Of a DNA stretch of 64,000 nt, positions 54,179 through 63,563 are shown one piece after another. The translations under genes were made by a program, and so were the position numbers. Under the pieces are notes generated by a model. It searched no databases and was not told the DNA's origin. It saw only the letters and a program-made list of their open reading frames with translations. Source of the DNA: Rhodobacteraceae bacterium Alg231-30. GTDB lineage: Bacteria; Pseudomonadota; Alphaproteobacteria; Rhodobacterales; Rhodobacteraceae. How positions within the stretch are numbered: position 1 is the stretch's first letter; each line of letters starts with the position of its first letter. Location: assembly GCA_900143615.1 (NCBI GenBank), contig FREU01000001.1, positions 132,941 through 196,940 of the forward strand. The letters are read 5' to 3'.

Positions 54179-54859
54179 ATGATCGAGATCGAAGGCCTCA
54201 GTAAAACGTTTACGCTGCACAATCAGGGCGGTGTGGTGATTCCGGTGATGGAAGGGGGCGCGCTCAGTGTGGCGCGTGGTGAATGTGTTGGCTTGGTGGG
54301 CACATCCGGTGCGGGTAAATCAACGCTGATGCGTATGATCTATGGCAACTATCTGGCCGCGTCCGGTCGTATTCTGGTGGATGGTCTGGACGTGACCAAA
54401 GCCGAGCCACGCGAGATTTTGGCGCTGCGGCGCCAGACCTTGGGATATGTGAGCCAGTTCTTACGGGTGGTGCCACGGGTGGCGACGCTGGATGTGGTGG
54501 CTGAGCCGCTTTTGGCGGTAGGAGTGCATGCCGAGGCGGCGCGAGAGACGGCGCGGGGGTTGCTGACGCGGCTGCGCATACCAGAGCGGCTTTGGTCGCT
54601 GTCGCCAACATCTTTTTCCGGCGGGGAGCAGCAAAGGGTGAACATTGCGCGCGGATTCGCGCATGAATATCCCTGTTTGTTGCTGGATGAGCCAACAGCC
54701 AGTCTTGATGCGGCCAACCGTGAAACGGTGTTGGGCCTGATCGATGAGGCCAAGGCGCGCGGGGCGGCCATTGTGGGCATTTTCCACGACGAAGCCGCGC
54801 GTGATCGGGTGTGTGACCACACGGTGGATGTCTCCATCTTTACTCCGAAGGCGGCATAA
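54179..54859 (+). CDS. phnL: C-P lyase ABC-type subunit PhnL
   Basis: 226 residues from ATG 54179 with AAGGAAG upstream; the frame is open from 54095 but crosses the repeat. Walker A GTSGAGKST, signature FSGGEQQRVNIARGF, Walker B CLLLDEPTASLDAA, switch His in GIFHDEAAR. Needed for the first, nucleotidyl-like step and for the assembled complex with PhnK. Stop and phnN start overlap (TAATG). Confidence 0.93.
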   Translation: MIEIEGLSKTFTLHNQGGVVIPVMEGGALSVARGECVGLVGTSGAGKSTLMRMIYGNYLAASGRILVDGLDVTKAEPREILALRRQTLGYVSQFLRVVPRVATLDVVAEPLLAVGVHAEAARETARGLLTRLRIPERLWSLSPTSFSGGEQQRVNIARGFAHEYPCLLLDEPTASLDAANRETVLGLIDEAKARGAAIVGIFHDEAARDRVCDHTVDVSIFTPKAA

Positions 54860-55404
54860 TGGGGCAGGCACAATTGATAGCTGTGGTCGGCCCCTCCGGT
54901 GTTGGAAAAGACACTGTGATGGCGGCTGTGGAGACGGCCCGCCCCGAAATTCGTCTAGTGCGGCGTGTGATCACGCGGGACGGAGAGGCCGGTGGCGAGG
55001 ATTTTGTTTCGGTCGGTGAGGCAGAGTTTGAGCAAATGGCGGCGGCAGGGCAGTTTGCGCTGTCGTGGCGTGCGCATGGATTGTTCTATGGCATTCCGCG
55101 TCAAGAAGTCGAAGGGCGCCCTGATGGGGAAATTAGATTGGTGAACCTATCGCGAGGTGTTTTGGCACAGGCACGCGGCCAGTTTGAAAGCTTTCGGGTT
55201 CTGTCATTGGTTGCCAGTGCGGAAACCCTTGCATCTCGTCTGGCGGCACGCGGGCGCGAAGGCACAGATGATATTGCCAAGCGGTTGGAGCGGGCAGGGT
55301 ATGCCCGCCCGACCGGCGATGATGTCATCGAGGTTGCCAATGATGGCACCCTTGAAGACACTGTGAAAGCGGTTCTTGAACGACTTTATCCGGTGAGGGC
55401 GTAG
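54859..55404 (+). CDS. phnN: Ribose 1,5-bisphosphate phosphokinase PhnN
   Basis: 181 residues of the guanylate-kinase-like fold: P-loop VVGPSGVGKDTVMAA at residues 8-22 and the RVITRDGEAGGEDFVSV segment. Converts ribose 1,5-bisphosphate into PRPP at the end of the C-P lyase pathway. The 3' end overlaps the convergent DUF1045 gene by 19 nt (55386-55404), so the two transcripts would be complementary there. Confidence 0.9.
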   Translation: MGQAQLIAVVGPSGVGKDTVMAAVETARPEIRLVRRVITRDGEAGGEDFVSVGEAEFEQMAAAGQFALSWRAHGLFYGIPRQEVEGRPDGEIRLVNLSRGVLAQARGQFESFRVLSLVASAETLASRLAARGREGTDDIAKRLERAGYARPTGDDVIEVANDGTLEDTVKAVLERLYPVRA

Positions 55405-56072
55405 CGTTGGATTTCGTGAAACATTCCATCGCTGTCCTGCCCCACAAGGGTCAGATTGTTGACCAGAAAAGGCGACGTAATGAGCGGTGTGAGAACCGGG
55501 GAGAGCACAGCAGCCGTGCGGTCGAGGTCGTTTTGCGACAGGCGTCCCGTCAAAGTGATATGAAAGCGAAACTCATCCATCACATAGGGATAGCCCCATT
55601 GGGCCAACAGCTCTTCTTGGCGCGTCGACAGGTTGGACTGGCGACGGCGCGAGAGTTCGGCCTCGGTGGGGTGTGCACGAAAAATATCGAGCGTTTTGAC
55701 GGTGTCAGCGGCAATTTGGGCCAGCGGGCTTTGATCTCCGGAAATCTTCAGCGCCAGAAAACTGCCCAACCTCTCGAGCGTCAGGGCGGGCAGCGTAACC
55801 GCAGGCAACGTAGCGCAGAGCGTCGCCAGAGCGTCTTGAAGCGCGGCAAAAGAGGTGCCTTGCGCCAGAAAAAACGGCGGCTTGATGGTCCCATGCATCC
55901 CGTATTTGCGCGGAGTGGCAGTGATTTCGTTCACCGAGATCGGCAAGCCGTTCAACATCAGATGGGGGCAGGTCTTACCGGCAGCCATGTCCCAGCCCAG
56001 CCACGCGGCGCCAAACTCGGCCAGCGGACTCGGTTTGGGAGTGTAGTAGATTGCGTAGCGTTGAAACTGCAT
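55386..56072 (-). CDS. DUF1045 phosphonate-associated 2H phosphoesterase-like protein
   Basis: 228 residues from MQFQRYAIYYT; the frame is open 13 codons earlier. Two H-x-T/S motifs of the 2H phosphoesterase superfamily are present: HGTIKPPF (about residues 61-68) and FRFHITLTGRL (about 159-169). Members are found almost only in C-P lyase loci. Since no phnP lies in this operon, this enzyme could open ribose 1,2-cyclic phosphate, an idea supported by the fold but not proven here. Divergent from the second phnM, convergent with phnN. Confidence 0.85.
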   Translation of the reverse strand: MQFQRYAIYYTPKPSPLAEFGAAWLGWDMAAGKTCPHLMLNGLPISVNEITATPRKYGMHGTIKPPFFLAQGTSFAALQDALATLCATLPAVTLPALTLERLGSFLALKISGDQSPLAQIAADTVKTLDIFRAHPTEAELSRRRQSNLSTRQEELLAQWGYPYVMDEFRFHITLTGRLSQNDLDRTAAVLSPVLTPLITSPFLVNNLTLVGQDSDGMFHEIQRYALTG

Positions 56073-56128
56073 GATTTGCCCCGTCTTCGATTTTCCAATT
56101 TCAAATGCCAACTATGTGTGACCCTAAC

Positions 56129-57274
56129 ATGACACAAGACATGATCCTTGCGAATGCGACCCTGGTTTTGCCAGAAGAAACCCTGCGCGGCAGCGTCGTT
56201 GTGAAAGACGGTAAAATTGCGCAGATCGACAGCGGCGTGTCTGTGCCGGTTGGTGCCCAAGATTGTGAGGGCGACTTTGTCGCGCCCGGATTGATCGAAT
56301 TGCACACTGATAACCTTGAGCGCCATATTCATCCGCGCCCGCATGTGGACTGGCCGCATCAGGCCGCGATTGTGGCGCATGATGCAGAGCTGGCCAGCGT
56401 TGGTATCACCACGGTGTTTGATGCCATTCGCGTGGGCTCGATCATCAGTGATCCGAACAAGAAATACGGCAAATATGCCCGCGCGATTGCCAATGAAATC
56501 CTGTCGATGCGCGAGAGCGGTGGGTTGCGGATCAGTCATCATTTGCATTTGCGTGCTGAGACGTGTTCGGAAACTTTGATTGATGAACTGGCCGAGTTCG
56601 GGCCGGAAGACCGCATTGGAATCGTGAGCCTGATGGACCACACACCAGGGCAGCGGCAGTTTACCGACGTGTCCAAGTTTGAGGCCTATGTGCGCGGAAA
56701 GTACGCGATGGAGGCAAAGGGGTTTGACGACTACGTCGAGTTCCTGCTGGGCTTGCGTGAACAGCTGGGCACAGCGCATGAGGCGGCGACGGTTGCGGCG
56801 GCGCAACTTTATGGTGCGGTGTTGGCCAGCCATGATGACAGCACGGCAGCACAGGTTGCCACCTCGGCGGGTTACGGCATTCATTTGGCCGAGTTTCCCA
56901 CCACGCTTGAAGCGGCACGCGCTAATCATGCCCATCAGATTGCCAATATCATGGGCGGGCCGAACCTTGTGCGCGGCGGCTCACATTCGGGGAATGTGGC
57001 GGCTATTGATTTGGCGGACCAAGGCCTGCTGGACATTGTGTCCTCTGACTATGTGCCCGCGTCGCTGTTGCTGAGCGCGGTGAAGTTGGGGCAGCATTGG
57101 GGGGATATGGCTAAGGGGCTGGCGACGGTCACCTCGGCGCCTGCGAAATACACAAACCTTGCAGATCGCGGTCGACTGGAAGTCGGTTTAACGGCGGATT
57201 TGATCCGCTTCCGCTTGACCGAAGGTGTGCCAGCGTTGCGCGCAGTCTGGAGCAAAGGCGTGCGGGCGGCATAG
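56129..57274 (+). CDS. phnM: PhnM: ribose 1-methylphosphonate 5-triphosphate diphosphatase (second copy)
   Basis: 381 residues from ATG 56129; in-frame starts at 56105, 56114 and 56141 are possible and none has a clear ribosome-binding site. Amidohydrolase motifs APGLIELHTDNLERHIHPRP, ISHHLHLRAE, LMDHTPGQ, LASHDDSTA and VSSDYVPASL are typical of PhnM. It looks closer to the standard PhnM than the copy at 47973, which has a shorter central region. Divergent from DUF1045 with a 56-bp spacer. Confidence 0.9.
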   Translation: MTQDMILANATLVLPEETLRGSVVVKDGKIAQIDSGVSVPVGAQDCEGDFVAPGLIELHTDNLERHIHPRPHVDWPHQAAIVAHDAELASVGITTVFDAIRVGSIISDPNKKYGKYARAIANEILSMRESGGLRISHHLHLRAETCSETLIDELAEFGPEDRIGIVSLMDHTPGQRQFTDVSKFEAYVRGKYAMEAKGFDDYVEFLLGLREQLGTAHEAATVAAAQLYGAVLASHDDSTAAQVATSAGYGIHLAEFPTTLEAARANHAHQIANIMGGPNLVRGGSHSGNVAAIDLADQGLLDIVSSDYVPASLLLSAVKLGQHWGDMAKGLATVTSAPAKYTNLADRGRLEVGLTADLIRFRLTEGVPALRAVWSKGVRAA

Positions 57275-57334
57275 CCAAGGTATCCTAGAAAAGAGCCCAC
57301 AGGTCTCTCAAAGAAATCTTTGCACTAGAAAAAC

Positions 57335-57367
57335 AAAAAGACCCCGGAGAGTATCCGGGGTCTTTTT
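57335..57367. terminator. Bidirectional terminator between phnM and pckA
   Basis: Perfect 14-bp stem (57335-57348 with 57354-57367) ending in five A-T pairs, loop GAGTA. It therefore has a T-run after the stem on both strands and serves both convergent genes. Confidence 0.92.
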
Positions 57368-57385
57368 AGTGTCGTGCCAATGCTC

Positions 57386-58984
57386 TTACCCGATGGCGAC
57401 GGCTTTTACGTCGGCATCAATGTAGGGCAGGTATTGCTCGAAGTTCTCGGCAAACATGGTCACAAGTTTGGTGGCTTGTGCGTCATATGCCTCTTTGTCA
57501 GACCATGTAGAACGCGGGTCCAGAAGGCCTGCGTCGACATCCGGTACAGTGACAGGAACGTCAAAGCCGAAGTTGGGGTCTTTGCGGAAGGTCGACTCAT
57601 TGAGCGAGCCATCCAGAGCAGCCGTCAGAAGCGCGCGGGTGGCTTTGATTGGCATGCGCGATCCAGTGCCATATGCGCCGCCGGTCCAGCCCGTGTTGAC
57701 CAACCAGCAGGTTGTGCCGCTTTCCGCTATCTTTTTGCGCAGCAGCGCGCCGTAGACTTCAGGGCGACGTGGCATGAAGGGCGCACCAAAGCAGGTCGAG
57801 AAGGCGGGGGACGGTTCGGTCACGCCGCGTTCGGTGCCTGCCATTTTGGCGGTGAAGCCGGATAGGAAGTGGTATTCAGCCTGCGCAGGTGTCAGGCGCG
57901 CGATGGGAGGCAGGACACCAAAGGCATCACAGGTCAGCATGATGACATTTTTGGGGTGGCCGCCAAGGCCGTTGTCCGAAGCATTCGGGATCGATTCCAA
58001 CGGGTAGGCGCAACGCATGTTTTCCGTCAGGCTGCTGTCGTTGAAATCAAGTTCCTTGGTATCTTCGTCATAGACCATGTTCTCGATCACTGTGCCAAAC
58101 ATCTTGGTGGTGGCAAAGATTTCGGGCTCAGCTTCGGCGTTCAAGCCGATGGTCTTGGCGTAACAGCCGCCTTCAAAGTTGAAGGTGCCGCGATCGGACC
58201 AGCCGTGTTCGTCATCGCCAATCAGCGTGCGCTTGGGATCAGCGGACAATGTGGTTTTACCCGTGCCGGACAGACCAAAGAAGATCGCGGTATCCACAGG
58301 GTTGCCATTGGCGTGGTTGGCCGAGCAGTGCATTGGCATGATGCCGCGCTCGGGCAGAATGTAGTTGAGCAGGCCAAAGACCGATTTCTTGTTTTCGCCC
58401 GCGTATTCTGTGTTGCCGATCAGGATCAACTTCTTGTCGATGTTGATCGCAATCACAGTTTCCGTGCGGCAGCCGTGTTTGGCGGGGTCTGCTTTGAAGC
58501 TAGGGCAGTTGATGATTGTGTAATCAGACACAAAGCTGTCCAGCGCGTCGCGCGACGGGCGGCGCAGCAGGTGGCGGATGAAAAGGTTGTGCCACGCCAG
58601 CTCGTTTACCACGCGCACGTTGATCGATTGGGCTGGATCGGCGCCTGCAGTCAAATCCTGCACGAAATAGTCGCGGCCTTTCATATGCTCCAGCATGTCG
58701 GCATGCAGGCGATCAAAGGCATCGGGCTCCATCGCTGCATTGTTTTCCCACCAGATTGTATCTTTGGTGGTCTCCGTGCGTACGGTGAATTTGTCTTTGG
58801 GCGAGCGGCCTGTGTATTCGCCGGTCGAGCACAAGAATGTGCCGCCTTGGCCCAGAGTGCCCTCGTTACGCTTTAGGGCCGCTTCGATCAGAGCGGGCTC
58901 CATAAAGTTATAATAGACATTTCCCAGTCCTTCGATTCCTTGATCCTGAAGGCGGAATTGCGGGTTTACCCGTCCAAATGTCAT
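57386..58984 (-). CDS. pckA: Phosphoenolpyruvate carboxykinase (ATP)
   Basis: 532 residues, the usual size. Kinase-1a motif [20 protein letters not shown], kinase-2 [11 protein letters not shown] and the substrate arginines around [20 protein letters not shown] are clear. It converts oxaloacetate to PEP for gluconeogenesis, central for a bacterium living on organic acids. It is divergent from chvI-chvG, as is general in alphaproteobacteria, and a link between ChvGI and pckA control is known from rhizobia. Confidence 0.96.
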   Translation of the reverse strand: MTFGRVNPQFRLQDQGIEGLGNVYYNFMEPALIEAALKRNEGTLGQGGTFLCSTGEYTGRSPKDKFTVRTETTKDTIWWENNAAMEPDAFDRLHADMLEHMKGRDYFVQDLTAGADPAQSINVRVVNELAWHNLFIRHLLRRPSRDALDSFVSDYTIINCPSFKADPAKHGCRTETVIAINIDKKLILIGNTEYAGENKKSVFGLLNYILPERGIMPMHCSANHANGNPVDTAIFFGLSGTGKTTLSADPKRTLIGDDEHGWSDRGTFNFEGGCYAKTIGLNAEAEPEIFATTKMFGTVIENMVYDEDTKELDFNDSSLTENMRCAYPLESIPNASDNGLGGHPKNVIMLTCDAFGVLPPIARLTPAQAEYHFLSGFTAKMAGTERGVTEPSPAFSTCFGAPFMPRRPEVYGALLRKKIAESGTTCWLVNTGWTGGAYGTGSRMPIKATRALLTAALDGSLNESTFRKDPNFGFDVPVTVPDVDAGLLDPRSTWSDKEAYDAQATKLVTMFAENFEQYLPYIDADVKAVAIG

Positions 58985-59339
58985 CTTAACACTCCTGTAG
59001 CCGCATTCGCGTGCGGCGGTCCTTGATTATCACGGACAAATCCCTGTTGATCAGGTCCGCGAGGTTCTGACAGCGCGGTCATAACATGACGTTTCAATGA
59101 AAGAACAGGACGCTTTTGATGAGTTAGCGCAACCACTCCAAGGTTAGCGCAATCAACGCGTGTTTGGATCGCGATTGGTTCTAAGAGTGAGGCAATTTAG
59201 CCATTACTTAGTGAAATTGTGGGTAAATAAGTCCGCTTTGTGACCCGAATCGCACTTTTACATTGATTGATTAGGCCTGAATTCTGCATAGTGTCGAAAA
59301 AAACAGGCAAGAAAAACAAGCAGTACGAGGACCCGACCA
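58985..59339. promoter_or_regulatory. pckA/chvI divergent control region
   Basis: 355 bp without a gene. It contains two direct copies of GTTAGCGCAA (59123-59132 and 59143-59152) 20 bp apart, upstream of pckA; this resembles half of the GCGC-centred operators bound by LacI-type regulators such as PckR. An AT-rich stretch near 59190-59300 probably holds the chvI promoter. GAGGACC lies before the chvI start. Factor assignment is inferred. Confidence 0.5.
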
Positions 59340-60041
59340 ATGTCGAAAATAGCCCTAGTGGATGACGACAGGAATATCCTGACGTCGGTTTCCATGACCC
59401 TTGAGGCAGAGGGTTTTGAAGTCGAAACCTATAATGATGGCCAGCAAGCGCTGGATGCTTTTAATAAAAAATTACCGGATATGGCGGTCTTGGATATCAA
59501 GATGCCACGGATGGACGGGATGGATTTGCTGCAGCGTTTGCGGCAGAAAACAGCGATGCCCGTTATTTTTCTGACGTCCAAAGACGATGAAATTGACGAA
59601 GTGCTCGGTTTGAGAATGGGCGCGGATGACTACGTGAAGAAACCGTTTTCGCAACGACTTTTGGTGGAACGTATCCGCGCTTTGTTGCGCCGTCAGGAAG
59701 CGGTTGACGGTGATGTCGTTGGCGATACTGAAGAGACCAAAATCATCGAGCGTGGCGAATTGACCATGGACCCACTGCGCCATTCGGTCAGCTGGAAGGG
59801 GCAGGATGTGACGTTGACGGTCACCGAATTCCTGCTGTTGCAAGCGCTGGCGCAGCGTCCGGGATTTGTCAAAAGCCGTGATCAGTTGATGGACGTGGCT
59901 TATGACGATCAGGTCTATGTAGATGACCGGACGATCGACAGTCACATCAAACGTCTTCGCAAAAAGATGCGCAGCGTCGATACCGACTTTTCAGCAATTG
60001 AGACGCTGTATGGCATCGGGTATAGATACAACGAGGAGTAA
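59340..60041 (+). CDS. chvI: Two-component response regulator ChvI
   Basis: 233 residues: receiver domain with acidic pocket Asp8-10, phosphoacceptor Asp52 ([12 protein letters not shown]) and the conserved Lys in VKKPF. A C-terminal OmpR-type winged helix (about 130-233) includes [20 protein letters not shown] and [11 protein letters not shown]. It is phosphorylated by ChvG and controls envelope, acid and carbon-related genes. The kinase gene follows 23 bp later. Confidence 0.95.
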   Translation: MSKIALVDDDRNILTSVSMTLEAEGFEVETYNDGQQALDAFNKKLPDMAVLDIKMPRMDGMDLLQRLRQKTAMPVIFLTSKDDEIDEVLGLRMGADDYVKKPFSQRLLVERIRALLRRQEAVDGDVVGDTEETKIIERGELTMDPLRHSVSWKGQDVTLTVTEFLLLQALAQRPGFVKSRDQLMDVAYDDQVYVDDRTIDSHIKRLRKKMRSVDTDFSAIETLYGIGYRYNEE

Positions 60042-60064
60042 CGGCGTTAGCCGAAGGGAAAGAC

Positions 60065-61759
60065 GTGCAGGATATGGCCCAAGGACGGGACGGAGACGTT
60101 GTATTGGGCGATGACTGGGTCGCCCCAGACGCAAATGTTGAAAAAGAGTTACGCGGGCGACGCGATCGCCGGCGTATTCTACCTCTTAGCAAATCTCCGT
60201 TGACCCGAAAAATTATCACATTCAATCTGATTGCGCTTTGCGTTTTGGTGGCGGGTATTCTTTACCTCAATTCTGCACGTGACAGTTTTGCGGTGCAGCG
60301 TGTTGCTGGACTTATGACAGAGTCCCGTCTGATGGCTGGGGCTTTTGAGGTTCAACTGCCAGCAGGTGCGCCGGTCAATTTGGCGACCGGTGACGGTGTG
60401 GATGTGGCGGCGACCTTGTCAAAGCTCCATCTTCAAGAGGGCACCCGGGTCAGTATTTTTGACGCAACGGGCACCCTGATTGTCAGCGGTGAAGGGCAGG
60501 CGTCTTCCGAAGCTGCGGAATCTTTGGCCGAGCGCCCAAAAGGCACACCGCTTACCTCAGCTCTTAACTGGGTTTGGGACTCAGTGGGGGGCGGGGATCG
60601 CCAAGCCTCGGCAAATGGGGTGGAATTGCGTGATAAAACTGCAGCCCTTGCCAAACAAGCGATCGCGGGTGAGGCACAATTGGCGACGCTGAAAGACCCG
60701 TCAGGAGATTCAGTCTTTGCTGTGGCCTCTCCGATTATGCAAAACGACACACCTATCGGAGTGGTTGTTCTGTCTAGCGCAGAAGGCGAACTAGATCAGA
60801 TGGTTGGATCAGAGCGCGAGCGCGTTTTGCAAATGTTTCTGATTGCGACGGTTGTCTCGGTTGGTTTGTCCATCGTGCTGTCGTCGACGATTTCAAACCC
60901 GTTGTCTGATTTGGCAGCCGCTGCCGAAATCGGGCGAGAAACTGACTCTCGTAAAGTGAACCCGGGTCGGGTGCGCATCCCCGATCTCACTGCACGCCCT
61001 GATGAAATTGGCCGCTTGTCAGGCGCGCTGCGCGGCATGGTTTCCGCGCTCTATGAACGGATTGATAGCAACGAACAATTTGCGGCAGATGTGGCGCATG
61101 AAATTAAAAACCCGCTGGCCTCTTTGCGTTCTGCCGTGGGATCGCTGCGGATGGTCAAAAAGGAAGAGCATCGCGCGAAATTACTTGATGTCATTGAGCA
61201 TGATGTGCGGCGTCTGGACCGTTTAGTCAGCGACATTTCTAATGCGTCCCGTCTTGATAGTGAGCTCGTAAAAGAAGACGAGGAGACGTTCAATCTGATT
61301 GAGATGATTGGGAACCTAGCTCAGTATTTGGGAGAAGACGCTAAGGGTAAGGGCATCGATTTTATCTCGGATTTGCCGGAGGTGCCGATTGAAATTGATG
61401 GCCTTGAGGCGCGATTGGCTCAGGTTTTCGTGAACCTGATTACAAATGCGATCAGCTTTTGTGAGGATGGTGACGCTATTCGGGTCTGGGCCCGGAAACG
61501 GGAAAATCGCATCCTTGTTGTCGTGGAGGACACCGGTCCAGGCATCCCTGATCAGGCGCTGAATAAGATTTTCAACCGCTTCTATTCCCATCGGCCAGAG
61601 TCGCAATTTGGAAATAACTCGGGGCTTGGTCTGGCTATTTCCAAACAAATTGTCGAAGCGCATGGTGGCGTGATTTGGGCCGAAAACATCCGACCCACAG
61701 ATGCGGATGTGACGTCCGATCCATTGGGTGCGCGGTTCGTCGTGGGTTTGCCTGTTTAA
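60065..61759 (+). CDS. chvG: Sensor histidine kinase ChvG
   Basis: 564 residues from GTG 60065 (AAGGGAAAG upstream; ATG 60074 is an alternative). Short cytoplasmic start, span 1 at about 57-77, a periplasmic sensor of about 180 residues, span 2 near 258-278, HAMP, the phosphoacceptor H-box DVAHEIKNPLASLRS and ATP-binding boxes (NLITNAISFCEDGD, VVEDTGPGIPDQ, NNSGLGLAIS). Forms the acid- and envelope-sensing pair with ChvI. Confidence 0.94.
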   Translation: MQDMAQGRDGDVVLGDDWVAPDANVEKELRGRRDRRRILPLSKSPLTRKIITFNLIALCVLVAGILYLNSARDSFAVQRVAGLMTESRLMAGAFEVQLPAGAPVNLATGDGVDVAATLSKLHLQEGTRVSIFDATGTLIVSGEGQASSEAAESLAERPKGTPLTSALNWVWDSVGGGDRQASANGVELRDKTAALAKQAIAGEAQLATLKDPSGDSVFAVASPIMQNDTPIGVVVLSSAEGELDQMVGSERERVLQMFLIATVVSVGLSIVLSSTISNPLSDLAAAAEIGRETDSRKVNPGRVRIPDLTARPDEIGRLSGALRGMVSALYERIDSNEQFAADVAHEIKNPLASLRSAVGSLRMVKKEEHRAKLLDVIEHDVRRLDRLVSDISNASRLDSELVKEDEETFNLIEMIGNLAQYLGEDAKGKGIDFISDLPEVPIEIDGLEARLAQVFVNLITNAISFCEDGDAIRVWARKRENRILVVVEDTGPGIPDQALNKIFNRFYSHRPESQFGNNSGLGLAISKQIVEAHGGVIWAENIRPTDADVTSDPLGARFVVGLPV

Positions 61760-61795
61760 CCCCAAGTCGTGCTGGTGAAGGGACAAAATCTGAGC

Positions 61796-62239
61796 ATGCA
61801 GCACTCGCCAGACACCGAAGCCAAAGAAATGCATCTGCATGCTGCCTGCGTGGCTGCGGGAGATAAAGCAGTTTTGATTATTGGCGCTTCAGGCAGTGGC
61901 AAGTCAGCGCTTGCGCTTGAGCTTCTCGGATATGGTGCGATGTTGGTCGCCGATGATCAAACGATCGTGCGAGAGACTGACGGGCGCATCATGGCGATTG
62001 CACCAGATAGTATTCGTGGTTTGATCGAAGCTCGCGGCGTCGGAATACTGAAAGCTGCAGCAAAAACCACGGCGCAGGTCGCGCTTGTGGTGGATATGGA
62101 TTGTGTTGAAGTCGACAGGCTTCCGCATCCGCGGGAAACTCTATTGCTTGGTGTTGCCATCCCGCTGTGTCTGAAAGTCGAGGCTCCGCATTTTGCCGCT
62201 GCGATCCTACAGCTATTGCGCTATGGAAGGAGCGCGTGA
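61796..62239 (+). CDS. hprK: HPr kinase/phosphorylase (short alphaproteobacterial form)
   Basis: 147 residues from ATG 61796 (a GTG at 61769 is possible). It has only the catalytic C-terminal domain of Firmicute HprK: the P-loop LIIGASGSGKSALALELL and the capping segment around GRIMAIAPDSIRGLIEARGVG (the K-x-R-rich loop). Phosphorylates a serine of HPr, encoded four genes downstream, thereby controlling the regulatory PTS. Directly before rapZ. Confidence 0.92.
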   Translation: MQHSPDTEAKEMHLHAACVAAGDKAVLIIGASGSGKSALALELLGYGAMLVADDQTIVRETDGRIMAIAPDSIRGLIEARGVGILKAAAKTTAQVALVVDMDCVEVDRLPHPRETLLLGVAIPLCLKVEAPHFAAAILQLLRYGRSA

Positions 62240-62240
62240 A

Positions 62241-63146
62241 ATGACCGCAAATCCCCGCCAGCCTGCGCAACGTTTGGTCTTGGTTACCGGTCCTTCCGGG
62301 GCTGGGCGATCCACAGCAATCCGTGCGTTGGAAGATGTTGGATTTGAAACTATCGACAATCTCCCAATCGGATTATTGGAACGTTTGCTGGTGAACAAAC
62401 CGCTGGAACGTCCGATGGCATTAGGATTGGACACGCGAAATCGGGATTTCTCTCCCCAATCTTTGCTGGAAGCCCTGGCGATGATGCAGGATATTCCGGG
62501 GACGCTGCCGGAGTTGTTGTATTTGGATTGTGAACCGGCAGTTTTGTTGCGCCGCTATAGCGAGACCCGCCGGCGCCATCCGATGGCACCGGCAGAAAGC
62601 CCGAGGGAAGGTATCGAGCGGGAGTTTTCGCTGCTTGAAGCCGTACGTGCGCGCGCGGATGTTTTGATAGATACCTCACAGTTGACTCCACACGAATTAC
62701 GGGCGGCAATAGAGCAATGGTTCGCGCCTGCCGATGAGCAGTCACTGGCGCTGACGGTTCAGTCGTTTAGCTACAAACGTGGTCTACCTCAGGGTGCTGA
62801 TTTGGTGTTTGATTGCCGTTTTTTGCGCAACCCCTATTGGAACCCGGAGCTGCGGCACTTAGATGGCTCTGATGACCGTGTCGGGGATTATGTCGCTAAG
62901 GACGAGAGCTTTGCGCCATTTATTGACCGACTGTTGGAACTTACAGATTTGCTTTTACCAGCGTATGTCTCCGAAGGGCGTAGCCACCTCACAATCGGGT
63001 TTGGGTGTACCGGCGGGCAACATCGATCGGTATTTGCGGCAGAAACGCTCTCGAGAGCTCTTGCGCTTCGGGGCTGGCGGGTGTCAATTAGGCATCGCGA
63101 ATTGAAACGATTTGCAACGCTTCCGGGATCTGATCCTGCGAAGTGA
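62241..63146 (+). CDS. rapZ: RNase adapter/P-loop protein RapZ
   Basis: 301 residues from ATG 62241, with AAGGAG upstream. N-terminal P-loop VLVTGPSGAGRSTAIRAL with Arg in place of the usual Lys (GRST), seen in other family members, then ALEDVGFETIDNLPIGLLER. C-terminal domain carries SFSYKRGLPQGADLVFDCRF, LRNPYW and TIGFGCTGGQHRSV. In enterics RapZ binds GlcN6P and guides RNase E; the role in alphaproteobacteria is less clear. Starts 1 bp after the hprK stop. Confidence 0.93.
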   Translation: MTANPRQPAQRLVLVTGPSGAGRSTAIRALEDVGFETIDNLPIGLLERLLVNKPLERPMALGLDTRNRDFSPQSLLEALAMMQDIPGTLPELLYLDCEPAVLLRRYSETRRRHPMAPAESPREGIEREFSLLEAVRARADVLIDTSQLTPHELRAAIEQWFAPADEQSLALTVQSFSYKRGLPQGADLVFDCRFLRNPYWNPELRHLDGSDDRVGDYVAKDESFAPFIDRLLELTDLLLPAYVSEGRSHLTIGFGCTGGQHRSVFAAETLSRALALRGWRVSIRHRELKRFATLPGSDPAK

Positions 63147-63166
63147 AAGTATGGGGATTACACGAC

Positions 63167-63559
63167 GTGATCGGAATAGTGATCGTGGCACATGGAGGGC
63201 TCGCCAGAGAATATCTGGCGGCAATGGAGCATGTCGTCGGCTCGCAGAACGGCGTGCGTGCAATCACCATCGAAACAGACCATGACCGTCCTGCCAAACA
63301 ACGCGAAATCTGTGCCGCAGCAGATGACGTGGACAGCGGCGACGGGGTTGTTGTGGTCACCGATATGTTTGGTGGCTCGCCATCCAATCTCAGCTTGCGG
63401 GCCTGTGCGCCTGCCAATCGACGCATTCTGTATGGCGCAAATTTGCCAATGCTGGTCAAGCTTGCCAAAAGCCGCCATCTTGAGGTATCAGACGCCGTCC
63501 GGGCAGCGCTTGAGGCTGGGCGCAAGTATATCGATAGCCAGAATGTGCAAACGGATTGA
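63167..63559 (+). CDS. PTS EIIA component, mannose family
   Basis: 130 residues from GTG 63167; a GTG at 63143 overlapping the rapZ stop would add eight residues not found in the family. IVIVAHGGLAREYLA carries the phosphorylated His, and VVTDMFGGSPSNLSL is the second hallmark. No EIIB, C or D gene is nearby, so it is regulatory: it receives phosphate from HPr and signals, not sugar transport. Part of hprK-rapZ-EIIA-HPr. Confidence 0.9.
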   Translation: MIGIVIVAHGGLAREYLAAMEHVVGSQNGVRAITIETDHDRPAKQREICAAADDVDSGDGVVVVTDMFGGSPSNLSLRACAPANRRILYGANLPMLVKLAKSRHLEVSDAVRAALEAGRKYIDSQNVQTD

Positions 63560-63563
63560 CAAT

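Noticed and set aside
57869-58876. Plus-strand open frame of 335 codons opposite pckA
   Set aside because: Antisense shadow of a highly conserved enzyme gene.
63192-63563. N-terminal extension of HPr into the EIIA region
   Set aside because: HPr is about 90 residues; the extra codons are the EIIA gene read in another frame.
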